This document shows, piece by piece, positions 43,326 through 51,610 of a stretch of 64,000 nucleotides of DNA. The stretch comes from Corynebacterium minutissimum (lineage in GTDB: Bacteria > Actinomycetota > Actinomycetes > Mycobacteriales > Mycobacteriaceae): assembly GCF_016889765.1 (NCBI RefSeq), contig NZ_CP069533.1, forward strand, positions 558,001 through 622,000, written 5' to 3'. Made by a program: the position numbers and the translations under genes. How positions within the stretch are numbered: the first letter of the stretch is position 1; each line of letters starts with the position of its first letter. Under the pieces are notes generated by a model, which worked only from the letters and a program-made list of their open reading frames with translations, ran no database searches and was not told where the DNA came from.

Positions 43326-45416
43326 CTACAGGGAATTGTACTCAGTCTGTCTAAGAAGTTCGCCGAGAACACCACGGGCTTGTTCAACGTCACCCGCCTG
43401 CGAAGTGAAGTCAAGTGGAAGCCTTGACAGAGGCGAGCCCTCTACGATGACTCCCCACACAGCTGCCCCACTACCAACGTAGTCAGCATACTTCGAGGGA
43501 AGGAATGGGTTAAGGCTCAACGCTGTCCCCGCTGTGTTGGTGTCATTGACAACGAGAGCGTCGAACCGAGTGGAAACGTTAAGGAATTCGAGGTACGGCA
43601 TATACCCGTTGATGCAGAGGCATTCCGCTGCGGGATGATTCCACAGTTGACGACGAAGCTGTTCGGGCGCCGCGGTGAAGATATGAAGGCGGAACTGGTT
43701 ACGCACCGGATGGTCTTGGAGCGCGGTGAGAACGTCACCGATTCCGCGGTTGGCATAGAAGTTGCCAAAGTAACCGATATTGATGCGATCTGCATCGAGG
43801 GCATAGTTTTCCTCCACGAGCTGATACATCTCTTTTGTCGGCTCTGCATGGTGCCGAATCGTCGACTTAGCGCGCACGAACTCTTGGAGGTTGGTGGGAT
43901 AACGCTCCAGCATGACTTGTCGCTGGTTGGAATTAGTGAAGATGACTTCGTCAGCGTACAGCAGTGTTACTAATTCAGTCAGCTCAAAGTGAGTGGTATA
44001 CGAGATGTTTGACCATTCAGATCGCGTGACCATCGTCTTAAGCTTGTGAGTGGTCACTCCCCTAGTGAGCTTTCCTGGCCGAGGCTGTCCGTCTACGCCA
44101 ATGCAGAGTGGGTCAGAGAATTCCGCCTCCCATCGTGTCTCAGGGTGGTTATCTTTAAAAAGAGCCGCAGCCACATGAGAACCAGACCAAAGAGCGCGCG
44201 AATACATCGTTTTATAGGGACCGTTGGCCTTCGCGCGCTTGGCGGCTTTCTTCGCGGCTTGTCGTGCATAAGAACAGATAGCACCCCAGTGTGCAAAAGA
44301 AGCGACGACATCGAGCTCTTCAGCGTGAACAAGATAGGGATCTACGATGAGCTGTGTCGAATCATCGCGACCGCGCACGCGCCCCATATTGGCATAGAAG
44401 ACGTCAACAAGCTCAGCATCATTCCGAATCACTTTTGCTGTCACGTTGGCCGAAGTGTCCGCGAAAGGAGGGAAACAGTAGGAGAACACAAGTCGACTCG
44501 CTTTTTCGGTACGCAAACCGCCCCAGCTCAACCCAGGAACACCAGTATCTACGGCAGTGTCGATGGCCTGCTGAACATCTGTGGGATGGGCGCGTAGGTA
44601 AGCCTCGATGAATCCGAATTGGGCATCCTCAAGCTTCTGAAGGGCCTGCTGCTTTGAGTCGACCTCACGAATCTCTCGGAGCTGCGCAATACATTCGAGG
44701 CGCTGCGTTACGTTGAAATCAAAGCTCTCGGCTTGGCGCGACACAGAATCCTGTCGGATGGTTCTTAAATAAGACGAGTCACCTGGCGTTGCTGGAACGT
44801 TGAACACGAGTCCTGATTCTTCAAGGAAGTGTGCAAAGTAGGCGACGTCCTCACCCGAACGCAGCGATTCCTCATAGCGATAGTGTTGGGCCAGCTCCGT
44901 GGGGAATACCTTGCAGGCGTTAAAGCCGAGTGCCCACGGCGCTCTCGCTACTGGAACGGTGGTTCCGCGAAGTGTTGATATACGCGCGTTGAGCGAATTC
45001 TCTTGAAGGGACCCATCTTGCCCCTTATCGAAGATCGGCAGAAGCACACAAACGCCATTGCGAGCATGCTTTAACCCCGTCTCAAGGAATCGAGGTTGAA
45101 GTGCGTCATCATCATCGAGAAAAGTAACGAAATGGCGACCAGCACTTGCAATACCAAGGTTGCGGGCGCGGCCGACGCCGGGTGATGCGGTCCGAAGTAC
45201 TCGTAGATCGAGCTGCGAGAATTGATCTTCCAGATCTAGTTCTATGTCTAGTGCCGCTGGCCCGTTGAAGACGACTAAGACCTCGAAGAGATCGGTGCTT
45301 AAGGTTTGATTCGAAAGCGAAGCGAGCGCCGCAGTGAGGCCAGAGCTTGCATCGTTGGTTGAATCATGCGCATAAGAGGGAATGATGACACTGATTCCTG
45401 GAAGATTGGCGCTCAT
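43326..45416 (-). CDS. Two-domain glycosyltransferase (GT2 + GT4-like)
   Basis: 696 residues. The N-terminal ~250 residues are a GT2 GT-A domain: ISVIIPSYAHD, VVFNGPA, GRARNLGIASA, and LDDDDAL (~100) as the metal-binding motif. The C-terminal ~380 residues resemble a GT-B transferase (RLVFSYCFPPFADTSA; RINIGYFGNFYANRGIGDVL; NDTNTAGTALSLNPFLPSKY). The two activities may add alternate sugars of a repeat unit. The start overlaps the preceding gene's stop by ATGA, so they are coupled. No membrane segments. Confidence 0.83.
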   Translation of the reverse strand: MSANLPGISVIIPSYAHDSTNDASSGLTAALASLSNQTLSTDLFEVLVVFNGPAALDIELDLEDQFSQLDLRVLRTASPGVGRARNLGIASAGRHFVTFLDDDDALQPRFLETGLKHARNGVCVLLPIFDKGQDGSLQENSLNARISTLRGTTVPVARAPWALGFNACKVFPTELAQHYRYEESLRSGEDVAYFAHFLEESGLVFNVPATPGDSSYLRTIRQDSVSRQAESFDFNVTQRLECIAQLREIREVDSKQQALQKLEDAQFGFIEAYLRAHPTDVQQAIDTAVDTGVPGLSWGGLRTEKASRLVFSYCFPPFADTSANVTAKVIRNDAELVDVFYANMGRVRGRDDSTQLIVDPYLVHAEELDVVASFAHWGAICSYARQAAKKAAKRAKANGPYKTMYSRALWSGSHVAAALFKDNHPETRWEAEFSDPLCIGVDGQPRPGKLTRGVTTHKLKTMVTRSEWSNISYTTHFELTELVTLLYADEVIFTNSNQRQVMLERYPTNLQEFVRAKSTIRHHAEPTKEMYQLVEENYALDADRINIGYFGNFYANRGIGDVLTALQDHPVRNQFRLHIFTAAPEQLRRQLWNHPAAECLCINGYMPYLEFLNVSTRFDALVVNDTNTAGTALSLNPFLPSKYADYVGSGAAVWGVIVEGSPLSRLPLDFTSQAGDVEQARGVLGELLRQTEYNSL

Positions 45417-46003
45417 CTTATCTTCTCCAACATCTTGTACAGCGACACCACCGCAGAGCTTGGTAGATATTGCTTAACTGGCTTAGCCAAGGTCGCAACG
45501 CGTGAAATCACTAGTGTTCGGAGCGTCGGGGCATCGGGGGCTGGACCCTGGTCGCGCGGACCGACATTGGACGCCGAAAGAGGCGCGGAAAGTCCCCGAA
45601 GAAAATCATCGGGGGGCCGAGACGTACCGGCTGATTCCTCTACTCTGAGATGAATCCACCTTTCGGAAATGTGCAATCCTGCGACGCCTAGATCTTCGCT
45701 CACTATGTCATCGCTATCAACTAGGTCATAGAGGTTGTCCGCCGCTGAGCGCGGCGCCCAGTATTCGACTACTTCCCTATCCCGGATGAGCCGAGCGAGA
45801 ATAGGAGTTGCTTGGGCAGCGGGAACGTCGGCAAGCACCGCCGGCATATTAACCGCGTGATCGAGTTCCTCCTCGCTGAAACAAAACACCACTGTCCCAT
45901 GGCTAGCGGGTAAGGGCTGGAGCTGCTCTGAAGAGCACAGGAGCACTGCATAGTCGGTCTCGGCGGGCTTGTAATCATCAAGCGATCCAATTCTCATCGG
46001 CAC
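45413..46003 (-). CDS. Hypothetical protein coupled to the GT2/GT4 gene
   Basis: 196 residues if started at GTG 46003 (AAGGA four bases upstream); ATG 45997 (MRIGSLDDYK) is an alternative. It is soluble, acidic at the N-terminal side and basic at the C terminus (VATLAKPVKQYL...YKMLEKIR), which might bind membrane or the next transferase. The ATGA overlap with the GT2/GT4 gene and 15-base distance from the GT4 gene place it in the biosynthetic operon. No family recognised. Confidence 0.7.
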   Translation of the reverse strand: MPMRIGSLDDYKPAETDYAVLLCSSEQLQPLPASHGTVVFCFSEEELDHAVNMPAVLADVPAAQATPILARLIRDREVVEYWAPRSAADNLYDLVDSDDIVSEDLGVAGLHISERWIHLRVEESAGTSRPPDDFLRGLSAPLSASNVGPRDQGPAPDAPTLRTLVISRVATLAKPVKQYLPSSAVVSLYKMLEKIR

Positions 46004-46018
46004 GTTGTCCTTGCCTAG

Positions 46019-47326
46019 CTAGTTCTTTTCCGAAACAACGCTCGTTACGATCTCCCGAATGACGTGCGGAACGGCTTCATCACGTTGTTTGGCAACCCAT
46101 TCACGTCCACGCGCGGATACGTGAAGCCTCGAGCGGTCCTCTATGAGGCTTATCCACATATTTGCCAGAGCTTCTGGATTATCAGGTTCCACAACATGCC
46201 CAGCCTCAAGTTTCTCAACCAATGCGGCTGCTTCTCCTTGCACTACACCACTAATGTGGAGGCCAACCGACATCAACTCATAGGTCTTTGAAGGCACCGT
46301 GCGCGTTAGAGGCTCCCATGAAGTGAGATGGACTAAGGCCGTGTCTGCCCAGTCATAAAACTCTTCCAATCCCTCCGCAGGATAGCGGTGCTCGATCGTG
46401 GCGTCAGCCCCTGTTTTGTGAATCAAGTCCCTAACAGCAAGCCACGCAGCGCCGTCGCCGACGATGCGTAACCGCACCTTATAGCCCCGATCCTGAGCAA
46501 TTTTTGCCGCTCTGACTGCATTATCGATTCGCTGAGCACGCCCCACTGTGCCGGCGTAGAGGACATGAAGCTCATCTCGCTGTATCCGGCTCATATCCGC
46601 GGCCAGATACTTAGTCTTTGGCGGAAACACATTACGGACGGTGCGAATAACACGTTTACGGCCGTCCCGCTTCGCAGGCAATGTGGCACCCAAATCCGTT
46701 GCTAGGTCCTTGGAGGTCGTGATGATTCCATTGGCATGGGTTAACGCGCGCATCATGGCCGTCTCAGTAAGAGCCGTCAAAACTTGGAAAGGGCCTTTGC
46801 TCAAGACCACCTCGCGGATCGAGCGTCTGCCCGTTCCGGAGTTCCAGTCATCTTTCACACGTAGAAGCTCCGGCCATGCGTCGCGAAGATCCACGATGTA
46901 GGGAGCTCCAAGATGCTGTGCGACCAGCATGGTGACCACCGAAGTTGGGAGAGCAGGGACGGTGCCGATAATTAGATCGGGAGAAATCTCCTGAATTTGC
47001 TTCCGATGCGTCACTTGCATTGCCAGCATCGAAGTTGCGACTGAGGCTTGGTTTAATATTCGGCGAGTTAACGTAGAACCAGCAGGGAAAAACCCTGAGC
47101 GGAAGATCCTCTCACCCGAGTTTCCTAGCTCAGCTCGGCGGCAGCCAAGGATGGCGTCTTTAGACAGCCACTGCTTCAAACGGATTTGACGTTGGTAGTG
47201 AGGTGGAGGCGCAATCACAACCACCTCATGCCCAGCCTCGACAAGGATCTTTGTCAGCCACGACCACCGTCGCTGCGGCACGCCGTTCTCTGGGGCCCAG
47301 TACTGGGAGAGGACTAGAATCCGCAT
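46019..47326 (-). CDS. Glycosyltransferase family 4 (WbuB-like)
   Basis: 435 residues. N-terminal acceptor domain begins MRILVLSQYWAPENGVPQRR, with GHEVVVIAPPPHY and PYIVDLRDAWPELL. The C-terminal donor domain has LHVLYAGTVGRAQRIDNAVR (~250), RLRIVGDG and PSKTYELMSVGLHISGVVQGE, where the usual EX7E motif would be. This is the family of amino-sugar transferases such as WbuB, so a HexNAc or FucNAc donor is plausible. It is the first gene of the operon after wecC. Confidence 0.88.
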   Translation of the reverse strand: MRILVLSQYWAPENGVPQRRWSWLTKILVEAGHEVVVIAPPPHYQRQIRLKQWLSKDAILGCRRAELGNSGERIFRSGFFPAGSTLTRRILNQASVATSMLAMQVTHRKQIQEISPDLIIGTVPALPTSVVTMLVAQHLGAPYIVDLRDAWPELLRVKDDWNSGTGRRSIREVVLSKGPFQVLTALTETAMMRALTHANGIITTSKDLATDLGATLPAKRDGRKRVIRTVRNVFPPKTKYLAADMSRIQRDELHVLYAGTVGRAQRIDNAVRAAKIAQDRGYKVRLRIVGDGAAWLAVRDLIHKTGADATIEHRYPAEGLEEFYDWADTALVHLTSWEPLTRTVPSKTYELMSVGLHISGVVQGEAAALVEKLEAGHVVEPDNPEALANMWISLIEDRSRLHVSARGREWVAKQRDEAVPHVIREIVTSVVSEKN

Positions 47327-47351
47327 TCTACGCCGTTCTTCCTAAGTGTCG

Positions 47352-47389
47352 ACATCCTGCGCGGCCCTACAATTAGACCGCGCGGATGT
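47352..47389. terminator. Hairpin between wecC and GT4 gene
   Basis: Stem 47352-47364 with 47378-47389 (ACATCC-GCGCGG, one bulged T), 13-base loop. T-rich sequence (TTTCTTT) follows only on the plus strand; on the minus strand it may attenuate rather than stop read-through from wecC into the GT genes. Confidence 0.55.
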
Positions 47390-47393
47390 TTCT

Positions 47394-48659
47394 TTAGCGC
47401 CAAATACCCTTGGTATCAATAACAGTCTTGCCTTCTAGCACAGACTGATCGAGGTTAACGAACTCCTTGTGGTTAACAAGGAGGAGAACTACGTCAGCAG
47501 CCGCAATAGCTTCCTTCGTGTCCTGCTTTGTAAGGTTGGAAATGTTCGAAAGCACAGCGGGAAGCTCATCGACATTCGGCTCAACGACCCGGATATCGAG
47601 CTCTGGGTTATCCACACCGAGACGCTTCACGATTTCCAAGGAAGGCGATTCACGCAGATCATCAATGTCGTTCTTAAAAGCAATACCAAGAGCCGCCACG
47701 ACTGGCTTCTCCTTACCTTCAAGAGCCTTAACTACTTGTTCGATAACCCATTCCGGCTTGCCATCGTTGACATCACGTGCCAGCTTAATGAGCTTGGCCT
47801 CTTCTGGTGCTGCCGACACAATGAACCACGGGTCAACCGCGATGCAGTGGCCGCCAACGCCTGGCCCCGGCTGCAGGATGTTAACGCGTGGGTGATGGTT
47901 CGCCAGCTCGATGAGCTCCCAGACATCTATTCCCAGGCGGTCGCAAATTAGGGAAAGCTCATTAGCGAACGCAATGTTGACGTCACGGAAGGAGTTTTCC
48001 GTAAGCTTTGCCATTTCTGCGGTCGTGGCGTTGGTCATAAGAAGTTCTGCCGTACAGAAGGTTGCGTACAGCTCTCGGGCAAGCTCGGTGCCCTTGGGGG
48101 TCAGACCACCGATAACGCGATCATTATTCTCCATTTCTTCCATGATCTGGCCCGGAAGAACCCGCTCTGGGCAGTGAGCTACGAAAATGGCGTTGTCATC
48201 TTCATCGTTAAGGGACAGATCCGGTCGAAGCTCAATGAGGTGATTCGCCATGTCCTCAGTAGTGCCCGGAGGGGAGGTCGACTCCAGAACGACCAGCGCG
48301 CCAGGGCGAAGGTGCGGGGCAAGCGCCTCAGAAGCAGCACGAATGTACTTGGTATCTGCCTTGTGATCGTCCTGGAAAGGTGTCGGCACGCATACAATGT
48401 AAGCGTCAGCTTCGACCTGCTCAGCCTGCGCGACAAGGTTTCCTTCTCCCACCACCTTGGCCAGAAGGTCTTCAAAACCCGGCTCAAAGAAGGGCACTTT
48501 TCCTTCATTAATAAGCTTGACGAAACGTTCATTTACGTCAACGCCGACGACTTTGACGCCCTTTGAGGCGATAAAAGCCGCCGTAGGTAGACCGATGTAT
48601 CCGAGGCCTACAACGCAAACTTTGTCAAAGCTATTGGCAGCATTTTCCTGAGGCGTCAT
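47394..48659 (-). CDS. wecC: UDP-N-acetyl-D-mannosamine dehydrogenase
   Basis: 421 residues. The Rossmann motif is VVGLGYIGLPTAAF (~15), with VPTPF (~112) and ESTSPPGTTE (~145); the active-site Cys lies in GPGVGGHCIAVDPWF (~270), followed by the C-terminal UDP-binding domain. It oxidises UDP-ManNAc to UDP-ManNAcA with two NAD+. wecB at 54063 supplies the substrate. The product is typical of teichuronic-acid or enterobacterial-common-antigen-like polymers. Divergent promoter region with 48849. Confidence 0.93.
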   Translation of the reverse strand: MTPQENAANSFDKVCVVGLGYIGLPTAAFIASKGVKVVGVDVNERFVKLINEGKVPFFEPGFEDLLAKVVGEGNLVAQAEQVEADAYIVCVPTPFQDDHKADTKYIRAASEALAPHLRPGALVVLESTSPPGTTEDMANHLIELRPDLSLNDEDDNAIFVAHCPERVLPGQIMEEMENNDRVIGGLTPKGTELARELYATFCTAELLMTNATTAEMAKLTENSFRDVNIAFANELSLICDRLGIDVWELIELANHHPRVNILQPGPGVGGHCIAVDPWFIVSAAPEEAKLIKLARDVNDGKPEWVIEQVVKALEGKEKPVVAALGIAFKNDIDDLRESPSLEIVKRLGVDNPELDIRVVEPNVDELPAVLSNISNLTKQDTKEAIAAADVVLLLVNHKEFVNLDQSVLEGKTVIDTKGIWR

Positions 48660-48848
48660 TTTCTACCTTTCTCGCTACTGTGCTCAGTCAACGGTAGCAC
48701 GCGAAGCCATTCCACAAACGCGACAGTCTCACTAATAGAAAAATCTATTGCCGGTTTAGCGTTCCCCGCTTTTAGTTTCCTTCGGATCCTATATCCACTG
48801 CCCACAGAAATCCCGTTTTACCGCCTCTTCACGATAAGCTGACGGACT

Positions 48849-49736
48849 ATGTCACTGAGGAGAAACTACGCGCGCTATGGCGCTTCAACTACTTTTTTCG
48901 ATTCTGTAGAGGAATTTCTCAACTCAGCCGTGCCAGGTAACTCTTCCGAGGAGGCTGAGGCAATTTCAATTCGCTATGGTGCTGCCTTCATGGATGTGCT
49001 CGTTGAAGATCGCGGCGCCGATACGACTATCGTGTTGTTTCACGCGGCCATTGACCCAGACAAGACCACTCTCCCAGTCTTCATTGGACGGCACATGGTC
49101 GAAGGTGTTGATGCCAACCTGGTGTATGTTTCCGATCCCTCGCTTGATCGGGGCGCAAGTATTGGGTGGTTCACGGGAGATGAGTCGCGCCCATTTCAGG
49201 AAGACTTCACTTCGTGCCTGACTCATATTTTCGCTAACTTTTACCCTGATGTGCCTGTCGAGGACTTGGGGAAGAAGGCTATCTTCTTTGGGGCATCAGC
49301 TGGTGGATTTGCCACGCTGTATTTCTCGCGCCGCTTCCCCGGTTCATTAGCCGTAGTGTCGAACCCTCAAACCCATATCGGACGCTACCTTGAGCCGCAG
49401 GTAAAGGCGTACCGCAAGAAGTGTTGGAGTAGCCGGAAGCTCTCCGAGACGACCATGACCTTCGACTTGGTCACTGAGTACGGTAAAGGTTTCGATAACT
49501 ACGTGGCCTACCTTCAAAACCGGGAAGATGAGCTGCATTACACCCAGCATTATCTTCCATGGTCCCAAGCAGTGGCTAAGCATCCACAACAGTGGAAGCT
49601 TCTCCTCGGGGATTGGGGCGAAGGCCATGCCCCTGCTCCACAGATACTCCTCACCGGAATTCTCGGCTACGCAGCATCACTAGCTGGCGATTGGGAGCGA
49701 CTCTTCGAAGACGAGATGTTTGCCAGTTCAGACTAG
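48849..49736 (+). CDS. Alpha/beta hydrolase-like protein of the polysaccharide locus (copy 2)
   Basis: 295 residues. Elements shared with 27087-27944: an ARYG start, DVLVEDRGADTTIVLFHAA, LVYVSDPSL, IGWFTG, the nucleophile elbow AIFFGASAGGFATLYFSRRF (~146) and VVSNPQTHIGRYL. A late His in WGEGHAPAP could complete a triad. No signal peptide. It may be a glycan esterase or deacetylase. It is the only plus-strand gene in this part of the locus and lies beside the DDDD-motif transferase, as does copy 1. Confidence 0.75.
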   Translation: MSLRRNYARYGASTTFFDSVEEFLNSAVPGNSSEEAEAISIRYGAAFMDVLVEDRGADTTIVLFHAAIDPDKTTLPVFIGRHMVEGVDANLVYVSDPSLDRGASIGWFTGDESRPFQEDFTSCLTHIFANFYPDVPVEDLGKKAIFFGASAGGFATLYFSRRFPGSLAVVSNPQTHIGRYLEPQVKAYRKKCWSSRKLSETTMTFDLVTEYGKGFDNYVAYLQNREDELHYTQHYLPWSQAVAKHPQQWKLLLGDWGEGHAPAPQILLTGILGYAASLAGDWERLFEDEMFASSD

Positions 49737-49744
49737 GGCCGCCC

Positions 49745-51145
49745 TTAGTTGCGTAGCTTCTTGTTCAGCTGGTCCAAGCGTGCGATGACCTTGTTAGCGC
49801 GATCCTCCCCAAGAACGCTGCGCACGTTAGCCACGATGCTCGTCCGATTCTGATAAACGCTGTCGATCGCTTGGTCAACTAGCCCACGCACGCCTCGGCT
49901 TCGCGCTAAATTCCAGTTCTCCTGACTGACGAAGCGCGCCTTCCCGCCTCGCTGCTGCATGACGATCTTTGCGACCCGAACTCCCTCGGCTCGCTCGCTT
50001 TGTGCCAGAATACGGAAGCCACGAAGGATGTGGCCATGCTCCAAATGAAGGCTCACCAATGTTCGAAAGGTTCCGTCCTCCGTAGGAACGTACGCAAAGT
50101 GCCCGATACTCGGGTTATTGGAGGCAGCAAACCCCTCGACTGTCTTGTAGGAAGGAACGCATCGCCCACGGGAATCCTCAATCCACAGGCTCACGAGGAG
50201 CTCATTATCGAGTTCGCACTCTGACTCTCCGTAGATGGCGAAGCTGACATCTCCGCTAGCAGGCTGAAGAATGTAGTGCTGACCGCCGCCAACGGTGTCA
50301 TCAATATTTAGCGAGGTGCTCGTGCTCTGCATCTGCTTGAACACCGTGGGAAAGGCAGCCTCAAGGGCAGCGACATCCGTAAAAGGTGGGAAGGCCGCCA
50401 TGTTCTCCATGAGGCGTCCCATCACTACGCTTGGATCATGGCGCATGGCGTTGTCTTGCCCCGCGTGGATAGCACGCAAGTAGCCCACCTGAGAGGCATC
50501 CAAAATCACTGGCGCATACCGATCTGATTTATCGTGCGGCCCGCTTTGAGGCTCCACGACGGTGCCGTCTCCCTGCACGGAGCAGATGGATATCAAGCCC
50601 ATCGAGTTCATCGGCGTGTGGGCTTCACGCAGGTGGAAGAACTGGCCATCTGCATAGACCGCCTCAATGCCAAGCGGCATGCTGACGAGCATGCCTTCAA
50701 ACTCCGGTTTGATATAGGGCGCGGTGACTCGGAAGTAGTGAGCGGACAAAACGTCGTCGTCGTCTAGGCGGTAGCGCCCAAACGTTCCCTTAAACCCAAT
50801 TTCTTGAACGTAGCGACGCACCGCTGTCCACCCGCTATCACCATCAGGAAGCTCGTCGAGGCGCAAAACTTCGAATTTGTCTGCCGCCTCTTGCAGCTGC
50901 GCCCTGAACTTCTGCGGCAAGGACTCAGAGAAAGAGACAACGTGCTTCACATCGAAACCATCGGCGGCCTTCGCAAGTGTTGGCACCGTGTGGTTGAGAA
51001 AAATGTCCGTGCGTAGCGACAGGCGTGCATCATCGTAGAGGTAGTCGCGGTATTCGTCTTCCGAGAACCCGGTCTGCTCTTTGCTCGCACGCCACGCCGC
51101 CGAATCGGGGACGAAGAGACTAAAGCGAGTATGTCCGACGAACAT
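49745..51145 (-). CDS. Putative glycosyltransferase with DDDD motif (copy 2; 'putative rhamnosyltransferase' type)
   Basis: 466 residues from ATG 51145 (MFVGHTRFSLF), 7 bases after AGAGG. The motif FGRYRLDDDDVLSAHYF (~118) marks a GT-A-like metal site, as in the 'putative rhamnosyl transferase' family; DIFLNHTVPTLAKAA and VVSFSESLP are typical for its N terminus. The C-terminal half is beta-rich and ends in a helical basic tail (ANKVIARLDQLNKKL). It ends 8 bases from the convergent hydrolase gene. Sugar specificity is not readable. Confidence 0.75.
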   Translation of the reverse strand: MFVGHTRFSLFVPDSAAWRASKEQTGFSEDEYRDYLYDDARLSLRTDIFLNHTVPTLAKAADGFDVKHVVSFSESLPQKFRAQLQEAADKFEVLRLDELPDGDSGWTAVRRYVQEIGFKGTFGRYRLDDDDVLSAHYFRVTAPYIKPEFEGMLVSMPLGIEAVYADGQFFHLREAHTPMNSMGLISICSVQGDGTVVEPQSGPHDKSDRYAPVILDASQVGYLRAIHAGQDNAMRHDPSVVMGRLMENMAAFPPFTDVAALEAAFPTVFKQMQSTSTSLNIDDTVGGGQHYILQPASGDVSFAIYGESECELDNELLVSLWIEDSRGRCVPSYKTVEGFAASNNPSIGHFAYVPTEDGTFRTLVSLHLEHGHILRGFRILAQSERAEGVRVAKIVMQQRGGKARFVSQENWNLARSRGVRGLVDQAIDSVYQNRTSIVANVRSVLGEDRANKVIARLDQLNKKLRN

Positions 51146-51343
51146 GAAGAAACCTCTACCTCTTCCCTGCGAGTGATATCTGACGGACAGTCTAGCCTTG
51201 TTTAGGGGTGGGCTTAAAAGATGCCACACTGGGCCGTTTGAAAAAGCGTGCTGTGCTGGCGATTTGTAATCATCATCGCAAACCTTATATAGTTACATCT
51301 CGTTGCACCGAGCGAGGTTACTTGCTCAGCAGCATACGCATAA

Positions 51344-51416
51344 TCCTCCATAGCTCAGTTGGCAGAGCATTCGACTGTTAATCGAAGGGTCACTGGTTCG
51401 AGCCCAGTTGGAGGAG
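51344..51416 (+). tRNA. tRNA-Asn (anticodon GTT)
   Basis: Acceptor TCCTCCA/TGGAGGA, D loop AGTTGGCAG, anticodon stem TTCGA/TCGAA with loop CTGTTAA (anticodon 51377-51379), T loop TTCGAGC, discriminator G. CCA is not encoded. Located just outside the polysaccharide locus; no repeated 3' end that would mark an integration site was seen. Confidence 0.95.
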
Positions 51417-51427
51417 CAGATAACGCG

Positions 51428-51460
51428 CTCGTTGACTATAACAGTAGTCAGCGAGTTTTT
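51428..51460 (+). terminator. Terminator of tRNA-Asn
   Basis: 11-bp stem (CTCGTTGACTA 51428-51438 / TAGTCAGCGAG 51445-51455, one G-T pair), 6-base loop, followed by TTTTTCTGCTTTT. Confidence 0.93.
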
Positions 51461-51610
51461 CTGCTTTTAGGTTCAAGGGCGCTTTCGCGCTCAATGCTGG
51501 CCTAGCTCAAAACCAAAGCATATTTAACCTCTCAGAAACTCTGACGAAAGGTTCCTGTTCTACGGTGTCTATGTCTCATCACCGACTACCTCTCGAAGGA
51601 GCTTTTTCTC

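Noticed and set aside
51344..51416. tRNA-Asn as integration site of the polysaccharide locus
   Set aside because: No integrase gene and no repeated tRNA 3' end were found at the other side of the locus; homologous exchange through galU/heparinase explains the structure better.
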